From Verrucomicrobiota bacterium (lineage in GTDB: Bacteria; Verrucomicrobiota; Verrucomicrobiia; Opitutales; UBA953), in contig BGOK01000004.1 in assembly GCA_003569205.1 (NCBI GenBank), positions 1 through 64,000 of the forward strand: 64,000 nt of DNA. Reading direction: 5' to 3'. Both the position numbers and the translations under genes were made by a program. Each line of letters starts with the position of its first letter. The stretch's first letter is position 1. Of the stretch, positions 43,383-52,709 are shown in pieces. The notes beneath the pieces are model-generated. The model was not told where the DNA came from. It did not search any database and saw nothing but the letters and a program-made list of their open reading frames with translations.

Positions 43383-46337
43383 TCAGGGAGTGATGGGGAC
43401 GGCGCAGAAGGTCAGGGCGGCGAGTCCGTTCGTTCCGCGCAGTAAGGTCTTCTGACTCCAATTTTTACTGTCGAGGTAGGTCAAGGTGCGGCCACCTGGC
43501 GTCTTGAGGCTTAGCGTGAGGACGTTCCCCGCGACTTTACCGCCCGTGACGACGCCGGTGATGCCGTCGACGCTGAATTGACCGCAGAGGGCATCGTCCC
43601 AATCAATCGGCTGGTCGAAGGTCAACGTCAGTGTGTCCTGGGCCGCATTGCTTTTGAGGGTGCGCAGGTTGGCTGCTGTCACGGGCCCGTCCGGCTGGAA
43701 GCCATAGTGCTCGCGGGCCACGACTGGGTAGAGTTGACGGGCCATCTCGGCGTAGCCGGCCGGCGGGAAGTGGCAACCCCCGGGCGGATCGATGCCCAGC
43801 GTCGATTGAATCGTCATGCGGGCGAAATCCTCTGGCAGGCGGCGTTGCACTTCACGGAGGTAGTTGTCGGAACCATTGACGCCCATCGAGCAGGACTTTG
43901 GCCAAATCTGGAACAAGTGGTAGACCTGCACGTTAGGGTAGTCTGACTTCCAGTTGCCCGCCATCCGGTGGAAGAATTCCCGGTAAAGTTCGTAACCATA
44001 ACCACCGGTCGGGCCGTCCGCACCTTGGTCGTTCTCACCCTGGTGCCAGAAGATGCCGCGAATCCCGTGGGTCAGTTTAGCCTCGCGGACGCGCCAGAGC
44101 AGGCGTCCGTAGATCGTGGTCATGTCGGTCGGGTCGACGGTGTTCCGCTGGTGTTGGTCGATGCGGGTACCGCCGACTGCACCGTTGATAAAGCAGACGG
44201 GTACTTTTTGTTGCTCGATGATGCGTTGGCCGAGTTCCATGCCCCAGTACCCGATTGTCAACGCGCCGCCTTGGTGGTTGCGATGCACTGCTGGTCCCCA
44301 GAGACGCAGGCCTTGCGGGCTACCCGACATGCTGCCGAAGGACCGGAGCCACTCGCTTTGGTAAGTGCCTTCCCCTTTGCCCCAGTCCGTCGACACCGCG
44401 TTCGACTGGCCGATGATGATGAAGGCATCTCCGCAGACCAAGTCGTCGGCGGTGTGAAGGATCGCCTTCTGCCCATCGAGTTCGGAGGTCAGGACGGCAC
44501 GGTAACGCACGAGGCCGGATTTCAAACTGACCGCACTCGTGTAGCGATCGCCGACGAGGGTGGGTGTCGTCTGTGCGTAGGGCTTGCCGTCGACGGTCAC
44601 GGTGAGGGTGAGCTTTGCACCTGGTCGATCGAGCTGGCCATTGCAGTGTAAGGTGCCTTCGCCGCGGTCATCCCGGGCGTAGAATTGGTGGTCGGCTGGT
44701 TTTTCGTCGGGGTCGGCGGCACGGGTCGTCCACGCCTCCTTCGTCGGCTCTCGAACGTCGATTGTCGCGCTGGCGATCGTTGGGATGCCGCCGTTATCGA
44801 CGGTGGCAGTGACAGTCAGGAGGCCGCTCCGTTGCGCCCGCTTCAGGTGTAAGGTCGCGCCACGGGCTTCTTGGGTTACCGCGAAACTATCGGCCTGCCA
44901 GCGGACGGTGAGCGCTCCGGCGCCGGCTTTGTTCAGGGCGGCTTGGTTATCGGCGATCACCGTGATATCCAGCGGGCTTCGGCCATCCCAGCCCGTGGGC
45001 GCTTGCAGGTGGACCTTGGGCTCGGGAATGGCCTCGCGGATGGAGGCTGTGGCGATGCGGTCGACTGTGCCGTCCGCCGTGACCACGCGGGCAATCACCT
45101 TGACGGTGGCATCGCCTTGCGTCCGGCCAGCGACTAATTCGAAGCGGAACCGATCCATGGCAATGACTTGCTCACGGCCATCGCGGACGACAAGCCAGGT
45201 CACCTTCTGGGCCCCTGGTGCGACTAAAGAGAAGGGCAGGCGTCCGCCTTCGGCGATTTCGGCCGTGGCGGGTGTCAGCGTGACTTCACCCTTGCCGGGG
45301 GCGACGAGGAGGCCGTGCAGGCTCTGGCGGGTTCCTTGGTTGGCGTAGCTGAGTTTGACCCACGCAGCGGACCGCGCGACGCGCGAGAGGCGCACCTCGT
45401 CGATAGCGCCGACGAAGTTGTAGTTATGGTACCAGCCGCCAATCCAGAAGCGGGCAGGGGTGCGGATGTTTAGCGGGGTCGAGCGTCCCTTGGCGGCGTT
45501 AGCCAGCTCGCCGTTGATGTAGACCTTGGAGTCACCAAGCGTGTAGGTGTGAACGACGTGCACCCACTCCCCCGCTGGGAACGGCGTACTTTGGACGTCG
45601 GCATCAGAGAAGTAGCCTTCCATCTTCACGTGCGAGGGGCTGCGGTAGTGCATGACCACCTTGCCCTGCCCCTGCTCATTGCCCCAGGCCAAGACGTTGC
45701 CGTTGGCCTGCTCGGGTCGGAACCATGCCTCGGTCGTATGTGGCTGCGAGCCCGTAGGAAGGCCGGTGATCTTGTCGCCCGCGAACAGGCCAGCCTTGCC
45801 GGGGAAGTGGCGGGCGGCGCCAATCATGCCCACCACTGCAGAGGTACCAGTATCCTTCGCCGTGAGGCGCCCCGTCGCATCCAGCGGGGTCTCGCCGAGG
45901 TGCCAGACGGTCAGGTAGTCGTTGCTTTCGTTAAAGACCTTGGCCCCGTCAGAAACGTCCGGGGCGTCAGCTTTGCCCCAGTGAACGTGCAAGGGTTGGC
46001 GCTGCTGCCCGATGATTTTAGGGATACGCACCCAGATGGCTGCCGTACCAGCAACGGCATCCCATGCTTCGATTTGATGAGGCAACACCTGGCCTTGGTC
46101 ATCGGTGAAGCGGAGGTCTTCCCCGTTCGGTTTGGCTTGGGCGAATGGGAACCAATCGCCCTGTAGGCGGACGAGCAGGGGGAAGTCGGTCACGCTTTCC
46201 GTGGCGGGCAGGTCGACACCGGTGCGGTCCGTCAGGAGGAAGATCGTGCCATGGTTCGGCCAGTTTGGCAGGGTGGCATCGGCGGCGCCGAGGACGCTGG
46301 CCAGCAGGATGAGTAGGGAGGTGCTTAGTATGCGCAT
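43383..46337 (-). CDS. Exported DUF2341 - LamG - SASA esterase
   Basis: A 984-residue multidomain protein. The ATG at 46337 starts a signal peptide (MRILSTSLLILLASVLGAA); the open frame extends further but the earlier start has no signal. Domain 1 (about residues 40-140) is DUF2341-like (DFPLLVRLQGDWFPFAQA, IWVRIPKIIG). Domain 2 is a LamG/concanavalin-like lectin fold (HTTEAWFRPEQANGNVLAW, GEWVHVVHTYTLGDSKVYIN). Ig-like beta repeats follow. The C-terminal part is a SASA esterase: FIIIGQSNAVSTDW and FWHQGENDQGAD. It probably binds a polysaccharide and deacylates it. It belongs to the sulfatase run. Confidence 0.84.
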   Translation of the reverse strand: MRILSTSLLILLASVLGAADATLPNWPNHGTIFLLTDRTGVDLPATESVTDFPLLVRLQGDWFPFAQAKPNGEDLRFTDDQGQVLPHQIEAWDAVAGTAAIWVRIPKIIGQQRQPLHVHWGKADAPDVSDGAKVFNESNDYLTVWHLGETPLDATGRLTAKDTGTSAVVGMIGAARHFPGKAGLFAGDKITGLPTGSQPHTTEAWFRPEQANGNVLAWGNEQGQGKVVMHYRSPSHVKMEGYFSDADVQSTPFPAGEWVHVVHTYTLGDSKVYINGELANAAKGRSTPLNIRTPARFWIGGWYHNYNFVGAIDEVRLSRVARSAAWVKLSYANQGTRQSLHGLLVAPGKGEVTLTPATAEIAEGGRLPFSLVAPGAQKVTWLVVRDGREQVIAMDRFRFELVAGRTQGDATVKVIARVVTADGTVDRIATASIREAIPEPKVHLQAPTGWDGRSPLDITVIADNQAALNKAGAGALTVRWQADSFAVTQEARGATLHLKRAQRSGLLTVTATVDNGGIPTIASATIDVREPTKEAWTTRAADPDEKPADHQFYARDDRGEGTLHCNGQLDRPGAKLTLTVTVDGKPYAQTTPTLVGDRYTSAVSLKSGLVRYRAVLTSELDGQKAILHTADDLVCGDAFIIIGQSNAVSTDWGKGEGTYQSEWLRSFGSMSGSPQGLRLWGPAVHRNHQGGALTIGYWGMELGQRIIEQQKVPVCFINGAVGGTRIDQHQRNTVDPTDMTTIYGRLLWRVREAKLTHGIRGIFWHQGENDQGADGPTGGYGYELYREFFHRMAGNWKSDYPNVQVYHLFQIWPKSCSMGVNGSDNYLREVQRRLPEDFARMTIQSTLGIDPPGGCHFPPAGYAEMARQLYPVVAREHYGFQPDGPVTAANLRTLKSNAAQDTLTLTFDQPIDWDDALCGQFSVDGITGVVTGGKVAGNVLTLSLKTPGGRTLTYLDSKNWSQKTLLRGTNGLAALTFCAVPITP

Positions 46338-46450
46338 AGGGGTCAAAAGTTTTTTAGTCGGTCGAGGAATAGGCAGGGGCTCGGTGATCATGGTGCCCGG
46401 GAGATTGCTCCCGCTGGCGACCGTTTCTTACGCCGCCGTTAGCAAGGTTT

Positions 46451-48261
46451 TTAACGGATAGTCAGGTCCGCCAAGGTTCCGCGGAAGGGCTCCGGCTGCG
46501 AGTATTTCGCGGCTGGGTTGGCGGCATCGTGCCCGACGCTGAAATCCTCAGCGGGCTGCTTGCTGATGAGACCAGTGCCTTGAATTACCACTTCTGGTTG
46601 GTCGTCCAACTGCAGGTGGAGTTTGCCGTCCTTAGTCAGGCTCGCGCGGACGCGGTGGGGCTGGCCATCGGTCGGTGCGGGGAGTGAGACTTCACTGTTA
46701 TCGTCTGCTCCGCGGCGAATCGAGAAGGTCAACTTCCCGTCACGGATATGCAGCGCATAGCCGAGCTGCACGCCGCCGTGGGAGAGCAGGATGGTGTTAG
46801 CCTGGCTGGTGGCGAAGGTGCAGGTAATTACGAAGGCCCGTTCACCGACTTGGGGGGCCACCCCTGCTTTCAGCACTGCGCCGGGCTTGAGATTGGTCAA
46901 CGTAGTGAGGTTCTTCGCAGGGGCCTCCACCGCGGGTGCATCTTTGCCGTCACCGAGTTTGCCGATGGGGCGTTTGTTGGCCTCAATCTCAGCCAGACGT
47001 TCGGCGGCTTCCTTTTTTAGGCGAGCCACGATGTCGGGGTATTGGGCGGCGACGTTCTCCAGTTCGGCTAAGTCCTTCGACAAATCATACAAGGCGTGGG
47101 CCGTGCGGACTGGTTCAGTTTTGCGTTTAGTGGGGTCCAGTAGAAAGAGTTTCCACTGCCCTTGGCGGATGGCTTCTAGCTTTTGGCCGGCGTTGAAATA
47201 CAAGTGCGTGTCACGGACAGGTGCCGCGGTCGGGTTTGCTAGCAACGGCCCGAGATCCCGTCCGTCAAGGATGCGCTCCTTCGAAAGTTCCGCGCCGAAC
47301 ACCTTGGCGAGTGTCGGCAGTACATCGATGTTGCCAGCGATGCGCTCACATGTCGTCCCTGCGGGATGCGTCCCGGCCAGCGCATGATACAAGGTTCACG
47401 GACGCCGCCTTCAAGGTTGGTCCCCTTATTACCAGAGAACGGCGGGGCGGGACGGCCGGATGGGCCGTTGTCGGACGTGAAAATCACCAGGGTGTTTTCG
47501 TCCAAGTTCTGCTCGCGGAGTGCGGCCATGATTTGTCCGACCGACCAGTCAATCTCTTCGATGGCATCTCCGATGGCACCTTGGGCACTCTTGCCTTTGA
47601 AGCCTTCCGACGACGCCAACGGGTCGTGGATCATCGTGTAGGGGAGGTAGAGGAAGAAAGGCTTCTCGCGTTTGGTGCGCAGGAACTTGACCGCCTCCTC
47701 GGTGTAGCGCCGCGTCAACTGGGATTGGTCCGGCTCGGTCTCGACGATTTTTTCATCGCGGTAGAGCGGTAGAGGCGGAAAGCCCGCCCGGCTCTGCTTC
47801 ATGTCATTGCTGTAAGGGAGCCCGAAGTAGTGGTCGAAGCCTTGGCGGGTCGGCAGGAATTCGGGGAAGTGTCCGAGGTGCCATTTACCAATCATCATCG
47901 TCTCATAGCCGCGGGACTTCGCCACCTCAGCGACCGTGACCTCATCTGGGTGGAGCCCGATTCGATTCGGGGGGAAGAGCACGCCGGGCATGCTGATGCG
48001 TGCGTTATAGCAACCGGTCAAGAGGCTCGCGCGGGACATCGAGCAGACGGGCGTGGCGTAGAAGCTGGTGAAGCGCATGCCTTCTTTGGCGAAGCGGTCG
48101 AGGTGAGGCGTGCGTAGGGTCTTGTTGCCGAAGGGGCCGATGTCGGCGTAGCCCATGTCATCCACGAAGAGGACGATGGTATTGGTGGGCTTAAGCGCGT
48201 CGGCCGCCGACGCGCTGAGGGCGGCCAAGCAGAAGGTCCAAAGAAAGATAAGACGGGTCAT
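46451..48261 (-). CDS. Secreted sulfatase with C-terminal lectin-like domain (one frameshift)
   Basis: About 603 residues when one missing base near 47365 is restored (MRWPGRIP joined to AGTTCERIAGNIDVLPT). The signal peptide is MTRLIFLWTFCLAALSASAA. Metal ligands are in IVLFVDDMGYADIG. The active site reads CSMSR at 73-77 (PVCSMSRASLLTG): the Cys and Arg are kept but the usual Pro/Ala at the third position is Met. A C-terminal domain of about 170 residues is beta-rich (LSHGGVQLGYALHIRDGKLTF, HLQLDDQPEVVIQGTG), likely concanavalin-like. It is probably an active sulfatase, though formylglycine conversion of the unusual motif is not proven. Confidence 0.86.
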
Positions 48262-48276
48262 GGCGGGTGCGGTAAA

Positions 48277-49047
48277 TTATTGTTGGGCGGCCAGCTCGAT
48301 GGCTTCGAGTAGGTAGCGACCGTGGATGAAGGTACCCATGTTCAAGGGGTGCTTAATGGTGGTCGAGCTGGTTTGGGTCGTGACCTTCTCGTCGTGGTTC
48401 ATGCGTTGGAAGCACATCCCGATAATGAGCGGCTTGCCACCTGGGCCTTCAATGACACCAGGGCCGCCGCTGTCTCCAGCGGTGGCGGGGAAGTCGGCTT
48501 GAAAGGTCGGGTAGGCTGTCGACGAGAGTAACGGTGGCTGGGCGAAGACCGCTTGGCGGGCCACGGGGAAGCCTTGGCGGATGGATTCGACGCCGTGTGG
48601 GAAGGTGAAGAGCAAGAGCGGTGTGCCTACGGATGGACGAGCGGCTTTGAGTCGCTCGTCATTGGCAATCGCTTCAATCGGTAAGGCTGAGAACGTTCCG
48701 GTGGGTGGGGTGCTAATGCGCAGAACGGCGAGGTCGAATTTTGGGTGCTTCACCCAAGTCGGTTTGCCGTCGACACGCGTCACGACCTTGAAGTCGTTGC
48801 GCTTAAAGGAGCCATCGGGCTGCGGTTCGCGCAGGACTAGTTGGCAGAAGTCGCCCTTGGAGCCTTCTAGTTGGTGCTGCGTCGTCACGAGGTAGAGCGC
48901 CGTGTCGGGCGCCGGGCGTCGGTACAGGGAACAGGTGCCGTTCAAGGCCGAGTTGTGGAGCTTGTAAGTGGCCGCGTAGGCCTCGTCGGCATAGTTGGCG
49001 TGGACGCCCGTGGCGGCGAGGAGGAGGGCAAGGAGGGGGCGGAGCAT
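48277..49047 (-). CDS. Secreted trypsin-like serine protease (S1 fold)
   Basis: A 256-residue exported protease. I start it at 49047 (MLRPLLALLLAATGVHA), because an upstream in-frame start would overlap the neighbouring gene. The catalytic triad is visible: His at about 58 in VTTQHQLEG, Asp at about 105 in FDLAVLRI, and Ser at about 193 in the classical GDSGGP. There is no PDZ domain, so it is not a DegP type. It resembles chymotrypsin-fold proteases of the S1 clan. A role in host or surface protein processing is only conceivable. It lies five bases after the stop of the spermidine-synthase-like gene and before a sulfatase, so it may be co-transcribed with them. Confidence 0.86.
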   Translation of the reverse strand: MLRPLLALLLAATGVHANYADEAYAATYKLHNSALNGTCSLYRRPAPDTALYLVTTQHQLEGSKGDFCQLVLREPQPDGSFKRNDFKVVTRVDGKPTWVKHPKFDLAVLRISTPPTGTFSALPIEAIANDERLKAARPSVGTPLLLFTFPHGVESIRQGFPVARQAVFAQPPLLSSTAYPTFQADFPATAGDSGGPGVIEGPGGKPLIIGMCFQRMNHDEKVTTQTSSTTIKHPLNMGTFIHGRYLLEAIELAAQQ

Positions 49048-49052
49048 CGGGT

Positions 49053-51158
49053 TTAAAGGTTCTTGAGCCAAGCGATGAAGGAATCGTCGTCGGCGACGAG
49101 GACGTGCAGTAAATCGCTGCGTTCATCGGTCCAAGGGCCGATGCCAGCGGCGGGTGGCTTCGGGACGGTGCCATGCTTGGCGAGGCTCGTCTGGCGGAGC
49201 GTCGCTGGGTCGTCGGAAAGCAGAATCCAATCGGATGAGTAGGCGTCTTCGGTGTCCGCTTCCTCGGGTACTTCCCCTGAGTTATTGAAGTAGAGGGCAC
49301 TCAGTTTCGCATACTCGGCCGCGCGCATCACGATTGGTTCAAGGTTGAGGTAGCGGTTGGAGATGTGAACGGCGATGACCCCGCCTGGGCGCAAGTGTTT
49401 GCGATAGGTCGCGAAGGCCTCGAGCGTGAGCAGGTGCACCGGGATGGCGTCGCTACTAAAGGCGTCGAGGATGATGACGTCGTAGTTCTGCGGCGGCAAC
49501 TTCTCGAGCGTTAGGCGGGCGTCACCCATGCGGATGTCGATCTTCGCCTGACTATCGCGGAGGTAGTGGAACGTATCTTGAGCGATACGCACGACGTTGT
49601 CGTTAATCTCGTAGAAGTGGAATTCATCACCCTTGCGGCCCCAAGCGGCGAGCGTCCCGGTACCGAGGCCGACCGCTGCCACCTTGCGTCCGTGGAGTGG
49701 GCTGGGCGTGGCGAGGATGCGACCGACGCCGCTGCCCGACGTGTAATAGGTCGTCGGGGTGGAACGGAGCCCAGGCGAAAGGTACTGCATGCCGTGGATG
49801 GTGCCGCCGTGGAGGAGGGTGAGTTTATGCCGCTGCGGGTCGCCTGCCTCGTCCTCGGAAACCTTGAGGACGCCGTAGAAGTCACGGACCGTTAGCTTCG
49901 TATTACTGATCGAAGTCGCCGCCGTTTGGAAAAGTCCGATTCCGTAGGCGGCCAAGACGAGGAGTAACGATACCCACGTCCAGCGACCTGCTCCGCGGTG
50001 CAGGAAGTTCGTCGTCTCGCTGGCTAGAACTGCCAGCACGAGCACGACCACGAGGAAAAGCCCCACGTGCAGTTCAAAGTAGTGTGGGAAGATCATCGGC
50101 GCGAGCAGCGCTACGAAGATGCCACCAGCGGCGCCGCCAGCCGAGAGCGAGAGGTAGTAGCCCGTGAGGCGATTAACTTCTGGACGAAGGCGATAGACTT
50201 CGCCGTGGCAGACCATGCAGCCGACAAAGAGGGTGCTGAGGTAAACGGCGCCTTCGCCAGCCATACTAGGGAAGTGGTCGGCTTCATGGAGTTTCCAGAG
50301 GACGGTGCCGAGTAACGCCGCCAAAGCCGGCCACCACAGCCAGCGCTGATACCAGCGGGGGCTGTCGAAGCTGATGATGAATGACACTAGGTAGAGCCCG
50401 AGCGGTAGGACCCAGAGGAACGGTACGACAGCGATATCTTGGCAGAGCTTATTCGTGATCGCGAGCAGTAGCACGACCCCACATGCGGGCAGTGCTAACC
50501 AGAGTAAGCGCTGACTCCAAGAGGTCGGTGCCGCGGGCTTAGCTTGACCAGTGACTTCGGTATCGCTGACCGAATCGCCGCGGCGCCAGACCGCTAGGCC
50601 GCACCAAGCGGCGAGGGCCGCGTAACCCGCGAGACCGATGGACCAGCCGATGGATTGTGCTTGGCGCGTGAGATTCGGTTCGATGCCGAACGGATAGGCA
50701 AAGAGTGCAAGGAGTGAGCCGACGTTGGATAGGGCGTAGAGGCGGTAGGGTGAGACGCCTGGATGACTGCGGCTGAACCAAGCCTGCAGGAGTGGGCCAG
50801 TGGCAGAGAGTACGAGGTAGGGTAGGCCAATGCAGGCCAGCAGAAGCCAGAGGATGTGGCCGGTCGGCAAGGCGTTGCCCACGGGCTTCCACTGTTCACC
50901 GGGAGCGATCGGCAGGAAGCAGACCGCGAGGGCCAGTAGAGCCAAGTGGAGCAGGACTTGTTGCCGCGGACGGAGCCACGTGATGCTGCAGTGGGCGTAG
51001 GCGTAGCCCGCGAGGAGCATCACCTGGAAGAAGAGCATGCAGGCCGTCCAGACGGCGGGGCCACCGCCAAACCAAGGCAGGATAAAGCGTGCGATGAGCG
51101 GCTGGACGAGGAAGAGCAGGAACGCGCCCCAGAAGATGGTTAGGCCGAAGGAAAGCAT
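49053..51158 (-). CDS. Fused MFS-like/spermidine synthase-like membrane protein
   Basis: A 701-residue integral membrane protein. The N-terminal half carries about a dozen hydrophobic helices (FWGAFLLFLVQPLIARF, LLAGYAYAHC, GVVLLLAITNKLCQDIAVV), and the C-terminal 300 residues form a Rossmann-type methyltransferase/spermidine synthase fold: VAAVGLGTGTLAAWG for the nucleotide-binding loop, FHFYEINDNVVRIA, and YDVIILDAFSSDAIPVHLL. This is the 'fused MFS/spermidine synthase' family. Whether it transfers aminopropyl groups is unknown, because the active-site residues were not verified. It begins 118 bases after a stretch upstream and lies just ahead of the protease gene. Confidence 0.87.
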   Translation of the reverse strand: MLSFGLTIFWGAFLLFLVQPLIARFILPWFGGGPAVWTACMLFFQVMLLAGYAYAHCSITWLRPRQQVLLHLALLALAVCFLPIAPGEQWKPVGNALPTGHILWLLLACIGLPYLVLSATGPLLQAWFSRSHPGVSPYRLYALSNVGSLLALFAYPFGIEPNLTRQAQSIGWSIGLAGYAALAAWCGLAVWRRGDSVSDTEVTGQAKPAAPTSWSQRLLWLALPACGVVLLLAITNKLCQDIAVVPFLWVLPLGLYLVSFIISFDSPRWYQRWLWWPALAALLGTVLWKLHEADHFPSMAGEGAVYLSTLFVGCMVCHGEVYRLRPEVNRLTGYYLSLSAGGAAGGIFVALLAPMIFPHYFELHVGLFLVVVLVLAVLASETTNFLHRGAGRWTWVSLLLVLAAYGIGLFQTAATSISNTKLTVRDFYGVLKVSEDEAGDPQRHKLTLLHGGTIHGMQYLSPGLRSTPTTYYTSGSGVGRILATPSPLHGRKVAAVGLGTGTLAAWGRKGDEFHFYEINDNVVRIAQDTFHYLRDSQAKIDIRMGDARLTLEKLPPQNYDVIILDAFSSDAIPVHLLTLEAFATYRKHLRPGGVIAVHISNRYLNLEPIVMRAAEYAKLSALYFNNSGEVPEEADTEDAYSSDWILLSDDPATLRQTSLAKHGTVPKPPAAGIGPWTDERSDLLHVLVADDDSFIAWLKNL

Positions 51159-51276
51159 GGGTGGGGCGGGAAAGGGGCGGGGTGGGTTAAATCAAGCCAA
51201 AGCGGGTCCAAGGGCGAGGCAAATGCCCTACCCGTTGAACCCCCTTAGACCCCGGAAGGTTGCGTTATGACGGCTC

Positions 51277-52641
51277 TTACAGCGTGTACCCGTTGCGGTA
51301 CTGTCGGTGGACGAAGGCGTTAGCGGCCTTGTCGTTCGTTACCTGCATCTTTTCGCCATCCCAGAGGAGTTTACGGTCGGGGAAGCGGATGGCCAGGTTA
51401 CCCATGAGCACCATCTCGGAAAGCGGGCCAGAATAGTCGAAGTTCGAGCAGGCCGCGACGCCGCCCTTGCAGGCGCGGATCCAGTCCTTCTCGTGGCCGG
51501 AGGTGTTGCCGGGGATACGCGGAATCGTCTTGGCCAAGGTCTTCACAAAGTTGCGTTGGTCGGCGTCGAGTAGGCGTGGCTTGGCGCCGTAGCAACCGCA
51601 GATGATCTTGCCCTTGGTGCCCACGAAGAGGCAGCCACCATCGTTGTCGCCGAAGGGCATGTCGTCTTCCAGTTCGACCGGACGTGAAGGCATGAGGCCG
51701 CCATCCCACCACGTGAGTTCCACGGGCGGCAGCGCGCCGCGGGCGGGGAAACGGAAGCGGGCAATGGTGGACCGCGGGAAGCACTCATTCTTCGGTACGC
51801 TCTTCTTGCCGAACTCCTCGAAGGTCGTGGAGACGTTGCCCTCAACGCTCGTGGGATAAAGCAGCTTCAGTGCCTGGAAGACTGGGTCGATAATGTGGCA
51901 ACCCATGTCCCCGAGCGCGCCAGTACCAAAGTCACACCACGCGCGCCACTTGCCGGGGTGATAGACGGCGTTGAACGGACGCAGCGGTGCAGGGCCGCAC
52001 CAGCGGTCCCAATCCATGCCTTCGGGCGGAGTGGCGTCACCCTGCGGGCGTCCCATGTCAGAGCTCTGTGGCCAGATCGGACGGTTAGTCCAGGCATGCG
52101 CCTCGCGGACTTCGCCGATGATACCAGCGTCAATCCATTCGCTGATTTGACGGATGCCTTCGCCCGAGTGGCCTTGGTTGCCCATCTGGGAGATGACCTT
52201 GAATTCACGGGCGCCTTCGGTGAGGCGACGGGCCTCGAAGACGGAGTGCGCAATTGGCTTCTGAATATAGACGTGCTTGCCTTCGCGCATGCAGGCCATG
52301 CCGATGAAGGCATGCGAGTGGTCGGGCGTCGCGATGATCACGCCGTCGATGTCCTTACGTTTCTCGAGCATCTTACGGAAGTCGGTAAAGAGCTCCGCGT
52401 TCGGGAACTTCTTAATCGTCCCCGCGCAGCGCTTGAGGTCGAGGTCGCACATCGCGACGACGTTCTCATCGGCACAGTTGCTGATGTTACTACCGCCGAC
52501 GCCGCCGAAGCCGATGACGGCAACATTGAGTTTCTCGTTGGGCGAGACGGTCCGCGCGGAGGCACGGGCGAGCGGGCGAAGGGCAGCCACGCCAGCGGCG
52601 AGGAGGCCGGCGTTCTTGAGGAAGGTGCGACGGGGGAGCAT
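51277..52641 (-). CDS. Tat-exported Gfo/Idh/MocA oxidoreductase
   Basis: A 454-residue NAD(P)-dependent oxidoreductase. The twin-arginine signal is RRTFLKNAGLLAAGVAALRP. The Rossmann dinucleotide motif is NVAVIGFGGVGGSNI, and the Gfo/Idh/MocA catalytic region reads GKHVYIQKPIAHSVFEA with the Lys-Pro motif. TPDHSHAFIGMACMREGKHV is a further block. C-terminal sheets follow (FRFPARGALPPVELTWWDGG). Members act on sugars and inositols; Tat export implies that the fold with its cofactor is formed in the cytoplasm. It suits sugar oxidation next to the polysaccharide region. Confidence 0.92.
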   Translation of the reverse strand: MLPRRTFLKNAGLLAAGVAALRPLARASARTVSPNEKLNVAVIGFGGVGGSNISNCADENVVAMCDLDLKRCAGTIKKFPNAELFTDFRKMLEKRKDIDGVIIATPDHSHAFIGMACMREGKHVYIQKPIAHSVFEARRLTEGAREFKVISQMGNQGHSGEGIRQISEWIDAGIIGEVREAHAWTNRPIWPQSSDMGRPQGDATPPEGMDWDRWCGPAPLRPFNAVYHPGKWRAWCDFGTGALGDMGCHIIDPVFQALKLLYPTSVEGNVSTTFEEFGKKSVPKNECFPRSTIARFRFPARGALPPVELTWWDGGLMPSRPVELEDDMPFGDNDGGCLFVGTKGKIICGCYGAKPRLLDADQRNFVKTLAKTIPRIPGNTSGHEKDWIRACKGGVAACSNFDYSGPLSEMVLMGNLAIRFPDRKLLWDGEKMQVTNDKAANAFVHRQYRNGYTL

Positions 52642-52709
52642 AGTGGGGTGGGGTCCCTTCTTAAACAGCCCCAGAGCCCAACTGTTCCTTCCCCAGCCGT
52701 AAAAAGGCC

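Noticed and set aside
46337-46391. Extended start of the LamG-SASA protein at 46391
   Set aside because: The extra residues carry Pro and Lys but no signal; the ATG at 46337 begins a normal signal peptide.
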